Positions 41,333-51,605 of a DNA stretch of 64,000 bases are shown piece by piece. The notes below the pieces were generated by a model. The model saw nothing but the letters and a program-made list of their open reading frames with translations. It did no database searches and had not been told where the DNA came from. Source of the DNA: Obelidium mucronatum (taxonomy: Eukaryota; Chytridiomycota; Chytridiomycetes; Chytridiales; Chytriomycetaceae); contig JAIVFH010000024.1 in the NCBI GenBank assembly GCA_025765595.1, positions 124,001 through 188,000 of the forward strand. The letters run 5' to 3'. The translations under genes were made by a program, and so were the position numbers. The first letter of the stretch is position 1. The number at the start of each line of letters is the position of its first letter.

Positions 41333-43987
41333 ATGACGTTTCTTCTTCCCCACCGGCTTTTTACGGATTCGCTTTTGAAAGTCGATGATTGGATCAGAGT
41401 TGATTCTTGCAACAATCAAGCCGTTTTCGGGAGGGCATGGCCCCAACAACCAAACGCGGTGCAACTCGAGGAGATGGATCTACAGCCGTCCCTAGTTCTT
41501 CCCGCAAGCTGCGTCTGGATACCAAAGAAGCCTGTGGTGGTAGTCCTGTCTGTGAAGGGCGGGACAAGGCTTGAGGAGGGTCAATGTCGCATTGGTCAAA
41601 TCACTTATTCCCGAGCAATCCGAGTCTCACTCAAAATCACTGCGTTGGATACCGAACATGATGTCGAAGTCTTTGGATTCAAGTTTGGTAAAGCGAAGCG
41701 AATCGTTCAGAGAAAGGTAATCGCTTGGAGTTGTTGGACAACAACTCCAAAACTACAACGTCTCCAAAAAAAAAAACAACAACAGATGATATCTTCACTT
41801 CTTTCTGGGATCGTGTTTATTTGCGGATCTGTGATTCATTTGTTGGACGGCGCTCTTCAGATCCAGGTACCAAATCAAGAGCGTTTTGTTTGTATGCTTT
41901 TTGACATACCCCAAACCCAGATTCTGGAGACTGATTCAATCGAAAACTGCTATCAATTTACACCGCAAACAATCATCAACCTCATAGATGACTCCAACAC
42001 GAACGCGCCGCCACCAACAACCAGTCCAATCGTTGACAGACAAGCCACAATACCAATCCCCTCTGGCCTAACAGCCGCATTTCAATCTCTATACGATATA
42101 GTAAAGCTACCTCTCGTCCATTCTCATCTTGTCCAGCAACTCAACATTGAATATCCCAAAGGAGTCCTCTTGTACGGGCCTCCAGGAGTTGGGAAAACCA
42201 TGCTCGTCACAACCGTGGCCAAATACTGCTCTGCTGATTTATTCACGATTAATGGAAGCGATGTGTTTGGATCTCATTTGGGAGAAAGCGAGGAACATAT
42301 TCGAAATAAGTTCAATGAAGCTTTGGGGGTGGCAAGGTCTCAAGCGAATCGTCGTGCCTGTATTCTCTTTATTGATGAAATTGTAAGCCAATCTTTCCTC
42401 CCCTTTTTTTTTCTCTCCTTTTTTTTTTGAGGGGATAAAAAAAAACAAGAAGGGAGCTTTCTCACGCGAACAACCTAGGATGCAATCGCTCCAAACAGAA
42501 ACGAAAGCTCGCAATCGGATTCCCGAATGGTGGCGACCCTCTTGACTCTCATGGATGGAATGAAATCTCATTCAGACAGACTAATTGTCTTGGCGGCAAC
42601 AAACAGACCAAATGCGATTGATCCTGCGCTGCGAAGGCCAGGTCGATTTGACCGTGAAATTGCATTTGAAGCTCCAAACGAATCTGCGCGGTATGATATT
42701 CTCAAGTCGATGGCAAAAGGAATCGGGTCTGTCGATGCAGACGTTGATTTCAAAGCGCTTGCGATATCTACAAATGGCTACGTTGGTGCCGATTTGGCGG
42801 CTTTAAGTCGTGAAGCCGTTGTGCGTTGCTTGGAAAGTGGAAGTGGAAGATGGTATAAAAAATGTGGAATTTCTATTTAGTTACCTAACCTAATTTTTTT
42901 TGTATCACAAATGCCTCAGTGTATCCAACGCAGATTTTTTATACGCATTGTCTATAACTACCCCTTCAACAACGCGTGGGTACGGAGTTGGGGTTCCCGC
43001 AGGCCTTACTTGGGACAGTGTCGGCGGCCTAGAAGATGTGAAACTGAAACTCCGGCAATGCGTAGAATGGCCAATTATTCATCGCGAGACTTTTAGGAGG
43101 TTGGGGTTGAAACCTCCTCGAGGCGTTCTGTTATATGGACCGCCTGGATGTTCCAAAACAACTTTAGTCAAAATCATTGCATCCACTAGTAATGCCACGT
43201 TCCTTTCCATTAATGGAGCGAGTTTATATTCACCGTTTGTAGGGGATTCTGAGCAATCAGGTTTTATTCAGCTTTTTTTTTGCTAGCGATATTGTTGGTG
43301 TGTTTTAACCGTTTTCAAAAACAGTTCGATCGTTGTTTCATCGAGCAAGGATATCGGCTCCAAGTGTTATATTCTTGGATGAAATCGACGCTATTGTAGG
43401 GAACCGTGATTTATCGGGAGGTGGTGGTGGTGGTGGAAGTCGGGACGCAACCCAAGAGAGTGTTTTATCAACGTTGTTGAACGAAATGGATGGTATTGAA
43501 GCAGCAAAAGATGTTCTAGTTGTTGTAAGTAGTTCAAAGTATTATTTAAATGCCAATGGTACAAATCTGATCAGTTTTTTTTTTCCTCTCTTGCTTTAAG
43601 GGGGCCACAAACCGCCCTGATATGATCGATGCTGCTCTCATGAGGCCAGGGAGATTTGATAAAGTTGTCTACGTTCCACCTCCCGATCAAACAGCTCGAC
43701 GAGAGATCTTTAACCTCTATACCAAGGGTATGCCCCTGTCAACAAGTGAAGGCATAGATTTTGAGTCATTGGCGGATAGGACAGAGAGGTATACTGGAGC
43801 TGATTTGGAGTCCGTTTGTCGCGAGGCAGCATTTTCAGCTCTTCGTGAAAATAAGGAAGCAGAGAATTTTGTCGAGGGCAGGCATTTTGAGGACGCGTTG
43901 AAGAGCGTAAAGCCCAGTCTAAGCGAGGACATGCTGCGCCAGTACGAAGGATTTCGGAAAAAGTTTGGTGGCGCAGGGAGGAAGTAA
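41333..43987 (+). CDS. AFG2-type (SPATA5/SPATA5L1) double AAA ATPase
   Basis: Type II AAA ATPase related to Cdc48. The yeast relative Afg2/Drg1 releases Rlp24 from pre-60S ribosomes. Exons are 41333-41716, 41786-42382, 42479-42852, 42920-43260, 43325-43524 and 43601-43987 (760 residues). The first intron (69 bp) keeps the frame, so an unspliced reading is also open. The N-domain is followed by D1 with Walker A GPPGVGKT, Walker B LFIDEI, and the second region of homology ATNRPNAIDPALRRPGRFD. D2 has Walker A GPPGCSKT, the Cys-Ser form typical of this subfamily, Walker B FLDEID, and ATNRPDMIDAALMRPGRFD. A Gly run interrupts D2 after Walker B. SPATA5 versus SPATA5L1 cannot be separated by eye. 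Confidence 0.9.
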
Positions 43988-44036
43988 AATTGGAATACGG
44001 TCGACTGACAAAAAAGTTTTAAAAATTTTGTCAACA

Positions 44037-44674
44037 ATGGAGCTCCTTGCGAACTTGTCGATGGTCCCGCGATCGGACTACCAAACGAGTATTCCGACGT
44101 TTTACTGCCCGTGCTGCAGTACAGTTTGCTTTGGTTGGTCGTCCAAGTTGTCCGAGAGAGTGTTGGACAGAGCGCTAACCGCACCGTAGTTGGCAAGGAG
44201 CTTCCCTGCTGCGCCGCCAAAGTGTGCCAGGGCTGCTACCTGACCAAGTACAAGTACGGCGCGCCGCCGCACGCGCGCAGCAGCGTCGCCAGCGCACGCG
44301 ACTCGGCCGCGACGCGCGCCAGCAGCAGCAGCGGCAGCGCGAAGACGAAGACGTGTCCCGTGTGCGCGGCGGCGGTCGGCGCGGCGGCGGCGGACAAGGC
44401 CGACGGCGCCGGCAGCTGGTGGAGTCTCGGTCTGAGTCTGCGCTCGAGCAGAGTCGGCCTGGACGCCAAGGACGTCGATGTCGCCGATCTCGAACACTGC
44501 CACAGCCAGAGCCGCAGCAGCGTGGCGACCCTGGACGAGCAGCAGCAGCATCTCTCGTGGGGGAAACGCATGTTGGGCGGCTTGAGACTGGCCAGCGCAA
44601 AGAAACCAGCTGCACGGGCAAAGTCAAAGGAGCGGCTGTCGGTGACTGGAGAGGCACGAATTCTGGACTTGTGA
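44037..44674 (+). CDS. Zinc-knuckle-like Cys-rich protein of unknown function
   Basis: Two exons, 44037-44133 and 44190-44674 (193 residues, intron 56 bp), starting 49 bp after the AAA ATPase stop. The N-terminal half contains closely spaced Cys groups (CPCC, CF-intron-VGKELPCC, KVCQGC, CPVC) that could bind two zinc ions. The remainder is Ser/Ala/Arg low complexity encoded by very GC-rich DNA, with a short helix and a basic C-terminal part. I do not recognise the family. A related fragment sits at 45930-46100, which shares the KLLVAKPQICQNCYYVRFR pattern with GKELPCCAAKVCQGCYLTKY here. Confidence 0.6.
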
Positions 44675-45094
44675 CGCTTCTTTTCATCGCTGTTGTCGCA
44701 AGACTTTTTCGCCGAAAAAATATTTATAATAAAAAGATTGAAAAGGAGATAGAGCTGAACGTGGACGCGTATGAAAGTTGCGGATACATTGCGGAAGTTA
44801 CTGCGTTCTGCATATGCTGCTATTAGAACTATACTGGTTTGTTTTCTTCCGTCTCCCACTTGAAGAGTCTTGTAACAAAGTTAGGGATTGTTGTGGAAGT
44901 TCTTGGTATAATTACAACCTTTGATGATATTTAGTGGTGAAGTATGGTTGAAAATGATGGATGTATGTGTTGCCATAGGAGTGGTTTGGGCGTTTTTATT
45001 TCGTTGGCACTTCATTTATTGTTATTTAAATACACTTAAAAATACGTAAATAGAAAAGGGGAAATTGCTGCATGAATGCTTGATGCAATAGCCA
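44675..45094. other. Spacer without recognisable gene
   Basis: AT-rich 3' flank between two converging genes. Only short overlapping frames occur and I see no RNA gene or repeat. Confidence 0.6.
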
Positions 45095-45893
45095 TTAGGG
45101 CCATGGTGGAGCACCTGTCAATTGGAGTTTTTTAAAGTTAGAACATTGGTGCGATCAGTGAAAAACGCGGTTACCTGGTTCGACAATTCCCATGGCCGCA
45201 AGCATCTCCTCCCGGACTTGTTTTCTCGTCGTGAGAACAAATGTAACTGGGGGGAGGTGGGTCGCAACAGTGGCAGGCGGGGCCGAGATCTCGCGATTCC
45301 TGGGCGACTGGTAGCGGCAACAGAGCGGGCCTGCACCGCGACGCAGCAGCTCCTTCACCGGAATGAGGACCGGGGGCGGAGTCGCCTGGGCCCATTGTGT
45401 GTACGTGTCCAACGCGTACACTGGCGACGAATGGACCACGGCAGTGTCCAAGTTTGCGTGACGCGCTGCCACAAGCAGCCCCGCGAATATGTGGTCGTCC
45501 GAGAAGACAACCAGCAGCCCCCGTTCCTGCCGCGATTCCATGTGGCGCGCTAGCAGCTCCACGGCCCTGCCCACAAGGCAGCTGCGCACGGACCCTTTCG
45601 CGACTTCAGCTTGGCAGTCCTCCCAGCCAGCGGCACTCAGCTCCGCCGGGAGCGTTTGGCCTCCGCCCACAGCAACAAGCTTGCTCACGGCTTCGCGGCG
45701 CATTCCCGACGGTTCGTCCGCGAGAAAACGGGCCGTCGCTCTGGCTGCGAACTCCCTGACTGTCTAAGGGTGGAAGTCTATCAAAAGTCTGGGTTGTTAA
45801 TATTACCGTGCCCTTAGGCGGTTTCACACTTTGGAAGTCCCACAGAAAATGGACTGGAACGGGCGGCGTCATCATTCTTTGGGTTGTTGACAT
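45095..45893 (-). CDS. NYN/PIN-like nuclease-domain protein
   Basis: Three minus-strand exons (45893-45807, 45763-45175, 45114-45095) give 231 residues. Introns are 44 and 60 bp, the first having a GTAATA donor. The opening motif VHFLWDFQSVKPPKGT resembles the first strand and catalytic Asp of NYN domains (family pattern fWDieN). LLVVFSDDHIFAGLLVAARH, near residue 125, supplies the second acidic motif (SDD). NYN proteins are RNases of the PIN-like fold, related to MARF1. A 20-base last exon is proposed. If that intron is retained, the protein ends six residues after the junction instead. The central exon is GC-rich. The substrate is unknown and the assignment rests on two motifs. Confidence 0.7.
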
Positions 45894-45929
45894 TTTTTTG
45901 TGGGAATGGTTTTTATCTGTTTTTTATTA

Positions 45930-46100
45930 GACCGAAAGTTGCTTGTTGCCAAGCCCCAGATCTGTCAAAACTGTTATTACGTTAGATTTAGACACCAATC
46001 TAAAGAATCGGCGGATAAATCTTGCATCCAATGCCCCGTTTGCCAAAAGACTCAATCTTTGGTAGCTGTGGATGCTAACGTTAATGAACCATTTTCCTGA
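45930..46100 (+). pseudogene. Partial copy of the zinc-knuckle gene at 44037
   Basis: A short frame beginning after an acceptor-like TTATTAG at 45930 reads RKLLVAKPQICQNCYYVRFR, then SCIQCPVCQKT. The order and spacing match the second exon of the gene at 44037 (GKELPCCAAKVCQGCYLTKY, then TCPVCAAA). No matching first exon with a start codon is visible, so it looks like a dispersed exon copy. It could be part of an unrecognised small gene. Unlike the full copy, it is not GC-rich. Confidence 0.5.
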
Positions 46101-46293
46101 ATATTTGTGGCGGAAAACAGAAGTAAATGTGAAAGCATGTATCAAAACAATCTTTAACCGAGCGGTTGAGAGGGCCTTGGGAAAGCTGGTTACAGTTGGG
46201 GACAAACTTGCTTGATTCTCTTTTATCACTCGGTTGCAAGGCGTCCAAATATATTTTATAGGTTTCTGGATCGGAGGTAAAAGGGAGTTTGAT

Positions 46294-47330
46294 TCAACCA
46301 GATTTTATCTCTAAATCACAAGCAACACGATTCTCTAAAATAAAAGTCCCATTCATCATATCACTCTCGGTCGCTCTCTTTGCCGCGAGTTCCAGCGTTT
46401 CTTCAACGCCAGCTTCGAAATGCCGTTTTGTTAAACGAGCTAATGCAACCTCTTTAGGGCAAAGTAAAAACCATCGAACGTCAAAATGCATTTGATTCCA
46501 AGGCTCGAGAGAAAGATGCAGGTAGAGTCCCTCCACGAGAATAAACCGAATAGTAGGAGTGATTTCAATCCCATCCACGCACGGATCACCAACAGAATGA
46601 TCAAATGAGGGACCCCGAATGACAGCGGTTTGAGTTTTCAAAGAGTTCACCAGAGACACAAGACCATGAGCATCGAATGTGAAGGGGGCACCACGCAGTC
46701 GGTGAGCCTCTGATGGATTCTATTTTTTCAACTTAGTATGTTCAGTTTGAAAAAATGAGAGGGAGGGGAAAAACTAGAATGCTTCAACAGTTCCCTTCAG
46801 GCAACCCAAGTTTGCAACATTGATATCTCCAAAAAAAATACACAACCGTCCCAGCAGCCAAAGCGTTTAATCCCAGCAGGAAAAGTGTCGCAAAACACCA
46901 ATCGCGAGATAAATGCTCCAGGCGAGAGTTGCCATTTTTTCCGCTCTAGAGAACGGAACAGAGATATCTCACAGTGTAAGGATGGAATTCATCACAGGGA
47001 AAGTGGAGACGAAAAATACAATAGATAGAGGTGGGAGGTTCCCATTCCCTTAACAACGGCAACATACACACCTCAAGTTTATCCAGCTGAGCTCTGGACA
47101 AATGGAAACCATCCATCGGAAGAACAACAGCGCTTTCGCCGAGGTCCGTCTGTTGTCCGTTTGTTCACTTTGCAAATCTAAACCCAAAGCGTCAACAATC
47201 AAACCAACGCCTGGACAACCGATGATGCCAGGAAGGACTTTCCCGAGCCTGGGATTCCGGCTATAGCAACTACGATTCGTTTGGCCCCAGAGACAGATGC
47301 GCTTTGCAGTAACTGCAGTGCTAATTCCAT
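46294..47330 (-). CDS. P-loop kinase of the uridine kinase / Yfh7-like family
   Basis: Small-molecule kinase of about 204 residues. Exons are 47330-47220, 47149-47072 and 46719-46294, phases consistent. Walker A is GIPGSGKS near residue 25. MDGFHLSRAQLDKLE carries the substrate-region Asp motif of uridine kinase and phosphoribulokinase relatives. RLRGAPFTFD matches the RGAPxTFD motif of the family. ILVEGLYLHL is the second acidic strand, and CPKEVALARLTKRHFEAG the lid Arg. The second intron is long for this window (352 bp), so a small missed exon is possible. The substrate is not predictable. Start codon 47330 lies 45 bp from the divergent BCL7-like gene. Confidence 0.8.
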
Positions 47331-47375
47331 TCTTTCTGTTATTTAAATCAAAATAAATAAAAATATCATAATCAT
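47331..47375. promoter_or_regulatory. Very short bidirectional promoter region
   Basis: Only 45 bp of A/T-rich sequence (AATAAATAAAAATAT) lie between the start codons of the P-loop kinase (minus) and the BCL7-like gene (plus). The 5' leaders must be very short or overlap. Confidence 0.45.
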
Positions 47376-48207
47376 ATGGAACGAACTACTCGACGGTAAC
47401 TTCGTTGGCCTGGGTTGAATTGAATCCCACCTAATTCCGTGTGCTTCTAGTGCTCAATGGGCATCTAATCAGGCCCTAAACGCTTCTTCGTCATCATTGC
47501 AGGATCTGGTCAACCCAACAGCCCCAGTCGTGAGATGGTAAGTACCTTGCAAAACCCGAACCACTGCCTCTCTAATTCTGATATTGCTTTTTTTTTTTGA
47601 AACCAATTTGCAGGGCTCGAACGTGGTCCAATGCGCGGTCCTTCCCAGCCCCCCCTTCACATGCTATTGGAAACACTCCAGGAATTAAAATCGCGTCCGT
47701 CAAGGCTCAATTTTACAAATGGAATCCAAGTAATTATTCTTGTTTCTTTTTCTTTTTTCCATTTCTTTCATGTCTTTTGGAGGGGCTTAATTCTATTATT
47801 TTTTTTTTCGTAGTGCCGGAAAAGCAACCAGTTGATTTCAGCGAAGATGATTTATACATTGGAGCAGTTCCAGATTCCGACCTGCCAGAAGATGAGGAAG
47901 CTATGGATGTGGATGAAAAGGAAGGAGACGAAAAAGCTAATGAGGATGAGGATAATGCTAAAGACCAGGAGGATACTGCAGCTTTAAAGAAGGCTCTTTC
48001 TGCAGGTTTTGGAGGTATCGATAGCAGCTCTTCAAGCAGTCGCGTGAGTTTTTATTTTATTTTATTTTTATTTTTTGTTTTCATTGATGGTATCACTGAT
48101 GGTATTTCATCCAGTCTGGTGGTCTGAAACTCAACACTTTGGCTACGCGATTCTTGAATGATAATGCTAATAATCACTCAAACACTCCTCCAAATTCAGC
48201 AATCTAA
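47376..48207 (+). CDS. BCL7-like N-terminal domain protein (tentative)
   Basis: Five exons (47376-47395, 47451-47537, 47614-47729, 47814-48043, 48115-48207) give 181 residues with consistent phases. The N-terminal half has a Trp/basic pattern, VVRWARTWSNAR, then IKIASVKAQFYKWNPMPE. This resembles the BCL7 signature (RKWEKKWV ... LRIYKWVPV) with a longer loop in between. Residues after that are acidic (DLPEDEEAMDVDEKEGDE) and Ser/Asn-rich, as in BCL7 tails. BCL7 proteins are SWI/SNF chromatin-remodeller subunits in animals. The match is by motif spacing only, and an unrelated small acidic protein remains possible. Confidence 0.55.
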
Positions 48208-48341
48208 TAAAATTCAATAAATTATACCTTGACTTGACAGCAACAATTGCAAAATACAGCCATGTGAAAAACAAGAAATACCGATAACAAATAGTTTACT
48301 GAACGCTTTTTTTCAATTCAAGAAAACGAAGAAAAAAAAAA

Positions 48342-51119
48342 TCAAATAGTATCATGTGTGAGAAGCACCCGAATGAATGATTGCTCGTACTTTGTGTTTT
48401 CAAAAATAACCATTGGATCATCACTTGGACAACGAAGAAAGTTTGGTGCAAAGACAAGTGCGATATTGGCGTGAGTCATTCTCGTTAAAGTCTGATTCTT
48501 CTTCTCAGCAACAACCTACCAAAAAAAAAACCCATTATTTTAAGGCACGTTCATGTACGATTGAATTCGCCTTTACCTTCAAGAATTTCAACATATACAG
48601 AGCCACGCGATGGTTGATATCCGGAAGTTCACCCAACAGCTCATACGCTAATGCACCAACATCTTCTTCAGAATCCACAACCATCGCTTCCCGACCAATG
48701 TCAATACAGTCATCGTAGAGAGATGCAGGAATCAAAGGCTCGGCAAGTTCACGAAGCCAAAGCTTTAACAGAGAAGAGGGAACATGGGGGTCTGAAATCC
48801 CCTTCATATCATACTTTCCTCGCTCCAGTCTAATTCTCAAGTCTTTTGGATAATAGAATTCAATTAAAAAGTTGAAGAAAAAAAAATGAAAAAATCTTAC
48901 ACACCATTCACCAAGTCAATATCTCCAGGAACACGAAAAATTCCTTCCGTTTGACACCCATTCAAACTCAAAATCGCATCCGTTAAAAACAAAAGAATTC
49001 GAGGAAGCGCCAGTTTCCTGCCAGCAGAGTCTTTTGGGTTCTCCCTCGCCTGTACAGCCATAATATCATCCAAAGTTTCACCAAAGAGCGAAGCACGGAA
49101 CGGTGCTTCTTGAGATCGCTCAATTTCTTGAATATTGAGTGTCTTTCCTCGGGCTCCTACTCTACATGTTCGAACTAGTTTCTTGTTGCAGAATTTCGCT
49201 AGAACCGCAATCGCCTCATTTTCACGGGTTTTGGGGTCTTTGCTCCAGTTGGGGGGAGGTACAGTTACTCCCCATGAACTGGGCGGTACCCCTTCGTAAT
49301 GCTCAAGGGTGAAGGTTTTCATGTAGTGTTCGAATTCTTTGGAGGGAGGGAAGGTGATTGCCATGACACAGAGGAGTAGCCAACCACGGAAAGTGGATTC
49401 TGCTAACGGATTGCATCGAACTTGCTATTTTTTTTTTTTAGAAAAAAAAAACAAGAATAAGTCAGAGTTCAAGATTGAATACACTTTCAGACAAGTCACC
49501 AACCTTGCAAACTTGAACATAAATCTCATCTCGCATAAATTTGGAAGTAACTCCAATGTTAAGTAACGACTGCACTTCTCTTACAGATCCAAGGTAAGGA
49601 GGGCCAGGTGAAGTGTCACTCATGATTCGTTGAACCAGTCTAAAACTCTTGAGCGCTTCTTTATGCAGATTTTTTGGGAGATTTTCCATTAAAGGAGTTC
49701 GCAATGGTTCCTGAATAGATGCTGTCAGGAATTTGTGTCTAATTGTTAAAAAAAAACGACAAAATCTCACCCTTTGAAATTTCAAAACTTCCTCCAGCGG
49801 AACCTTTTCTTTGAATATAATCCCACGAGTTCGTTCCATGAAATGATCTTTAGCAAATCCAGAAATGTTAAACTTGCTCATGTGTGTGGCTAAATCATCA
49901 GGCATCAAAATTCTAGCGGAAATAGTTCGATTGTCAGTTTGCATGTGGGACCTTAAATTGCACGACTCACTCTGGTTTCACTTTGGGCAGAGAAGCCAGG
50001 TTGGGATTGTATACAACTTCCTGAGGTCTTTTCGTCGGAATTCTACCAGGTGCTCTGGCGTTACTTGGGCTAATAGGAGACAGCGGCTGAATTCGACCAT
50101 CTAAAGAAGCAAACAGCATAAGTATCCCAAGATAGACACTCTTGTTGCCCACATACCGCTTGAACCATCTCTAGTGAGCAGCATGGACGGAGTTGGGGGC
50201 GCTGCAGGCGAACCAGGAGTAGGCAGCCTTCCAGTCCCACTTACAGCCTCTACTGCCTGAGCACTACCACCGCTGACCATACCAATCTGTTCATACTTTC
50301 GGTTGTTTCCAGACGCCTGATTGCCAGCAGTTGGGGGTCTGACGGTGTTATTCGTGAGCGATGAAAACGACTGTTGTTGAAGTGGTGAAGGGTTCGGGGT
50401 TGGTCCCAAACGAGGCGATTCTTTGGAAGCGGCAAAAAGATCCAAATCAACATCATCTTCAGAGCTGTAGTTACTCATTATAGTGGCACTCATTGTTGAC
50501 ATTCTCTTGACAGCATGCGTCATTTGCTGCCCCACCGATGTGTTCTGGATATGATCAGGTGGGTAGATTAATAGAGAAGAACGAGGGAAATCAGCAATCG
50601 GATTACGAACCTGGAAAGCTCGCAACTGATTAATTTACGGAGAGATGGCAGCAAGTTTAGTGGGAAATTGGGGCAATCAATCAAGCAGTGTTCAACCAAC
50701 CGGAATGACAATGCCCTCCAGCGGTCTCCGCCATTCTGTCTGGCCCGTTCCAGTGTTGTAGTAGTATGGCTAGTAGATCAGCAGGCGTGAGCAGACAGAC
50801 GAATGCGTTGTGGTTGTTTCAGGTAACGTTACCAAATTTCTGTTATCGTCAAAGAGCTCCCACCACTCGTCGTCCGGGCCGTCTGGACTCTTGAACTGGC
50901 TGTGTTGCGGGCGAGCAGTTAGCGGGACCGAGACAGAAGAGACAGAAGAGACAGGAGGCAGCCTTACACAACGCCGTCGATCGGCCGGTCCCACTGGAAC
51001 TGGCCCGTCGCCAGGTTCAGGAAGAACGTGGTCCCCGTGCTCGGATCGCGCACTTCGCGGTACTCGGGCGGCGGCGACGGCAGCGGCGAGGCTGGCGGGC
51101 CGGCAGACGTGGTGGCCAT
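48342..51119 (-). CDS. WW-MyTH4-RhoGAP protein (ARHGAP39/Vilse-like)
   Basis: GTPase-activating protein for Rho-family GTPases. Ten minus-strand exons (51119-50968, 50899-50833, 50769-50701, 50610-50157, 50100-49971, 49912-49771, 49710-49504, 49424-48905, 48842-48577, 48500-48342) give about 721 residues. The WW motif YREVRDPSTGTTFFLN...WDRP is followed by a second (EWWELFDDNRN...YYYNTGTGQTEWRRP) and a Ser/Pro-rich linker. A MyTH4 domain follows (FQREPLRTPLMENL, FRGWLLLCVMAITFPPS). The RhoGAP domain contains EGIFRVPG with the arginine finger, RLERGKYD, LLKLWLRELAEPLIP and IALVFAPNFLRCPSDDP. This is the full Vilse/ARHGAP39 order. In animals it acts on Rac/Cdc42 in cytoskeletal control. Only the last acceptor (48500 or 48503) is ambiguous. 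Confidence 0.92.
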
Positions 51120-51191
51120 TTTTCTAATCACAAGTTTCTTGGGCGTGAAACAACCCTCGCTTGATTTTTTATTTTATTTTCGTCGAAAAAA
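51120..51191. promoter_or_regulatory. Bidirectional promoter region
   Basis: The 72 bp between the start codons of the RhoGAP gene (minus) and HSBP1 (plus) must hold both core promoters. The plus-strand ATG is preceded by an A run and the minus-strand side is GC-rich, continuing the GC-rich first exon. Confidence 0.45.
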
Positions 51192-51553
51192 ATGAACAAC
51201 GCCAACACCCCCAGCAGCAACAATTCCGAAGAGCTTTCAGTGTTTGTCGAGTCGCTGCTGGCTCAAATGGTTAGTTGCGTGTGTTTTTGCTTCAGGAGCC
51301 ACGAGATTCTCAACTGGGCAGTGTAGCAAAGCAAATTCAACAATTTAAGTGATGAAATTCTGGGCAAAAGTACGTATCTCCGCTCTTGGATCAAAGCTTA
51401 TTTATCCTCTGAAACTTAGTGGATGCAATGGGTTCGCGTATCAAAGAGTTAGAATCATCTCTGGAAGAGCTGGTCAAGTCATCAGAAGCAGATGAGCACG
51501 ACGTGTCAAAGAGGGCATCTGATTCTGTCAGACAACTGAATCAACAACAATGA
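51192..51553 (+). CDS. HSBP1: Heat shock factor binding protein 1
   Basis: Small coiled-coil protein that binds heat-shock factor trimers and, in animals, also the WASH complex. Exons are 51192-51269, 51327-51369 and 51420-51553 (84 residues). After a Ser/Asn N-terminus the heptad core LSVFVESLLAQMQSKFNNLS, then DEILGKMDAMGSRIKELE, follows the family pattern (VQTLLQQMQDKFQTMSDQI...RIDDMSSRIDDLE) almost position by position. A somewhat longer polar C-terminus follows. All junctions fall in phase. It is too short and too spliced to stand out as an open frame, but the match is clear. Confidence 0.88.
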
Positions 51554-51605
51554 CTTTAAAAATAATAAAACAAACATTTATTTTATATTAGGCAATAACA
51601 ACAAC

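Noticed and set aside
46720..47071. Small gene inside the long intron of the P-loop kinase
   Set aside because: One short frame with ATG exists but ends quickly and has no motif; a missed kinase exon cannot be excluded, though joined frames already match the family.
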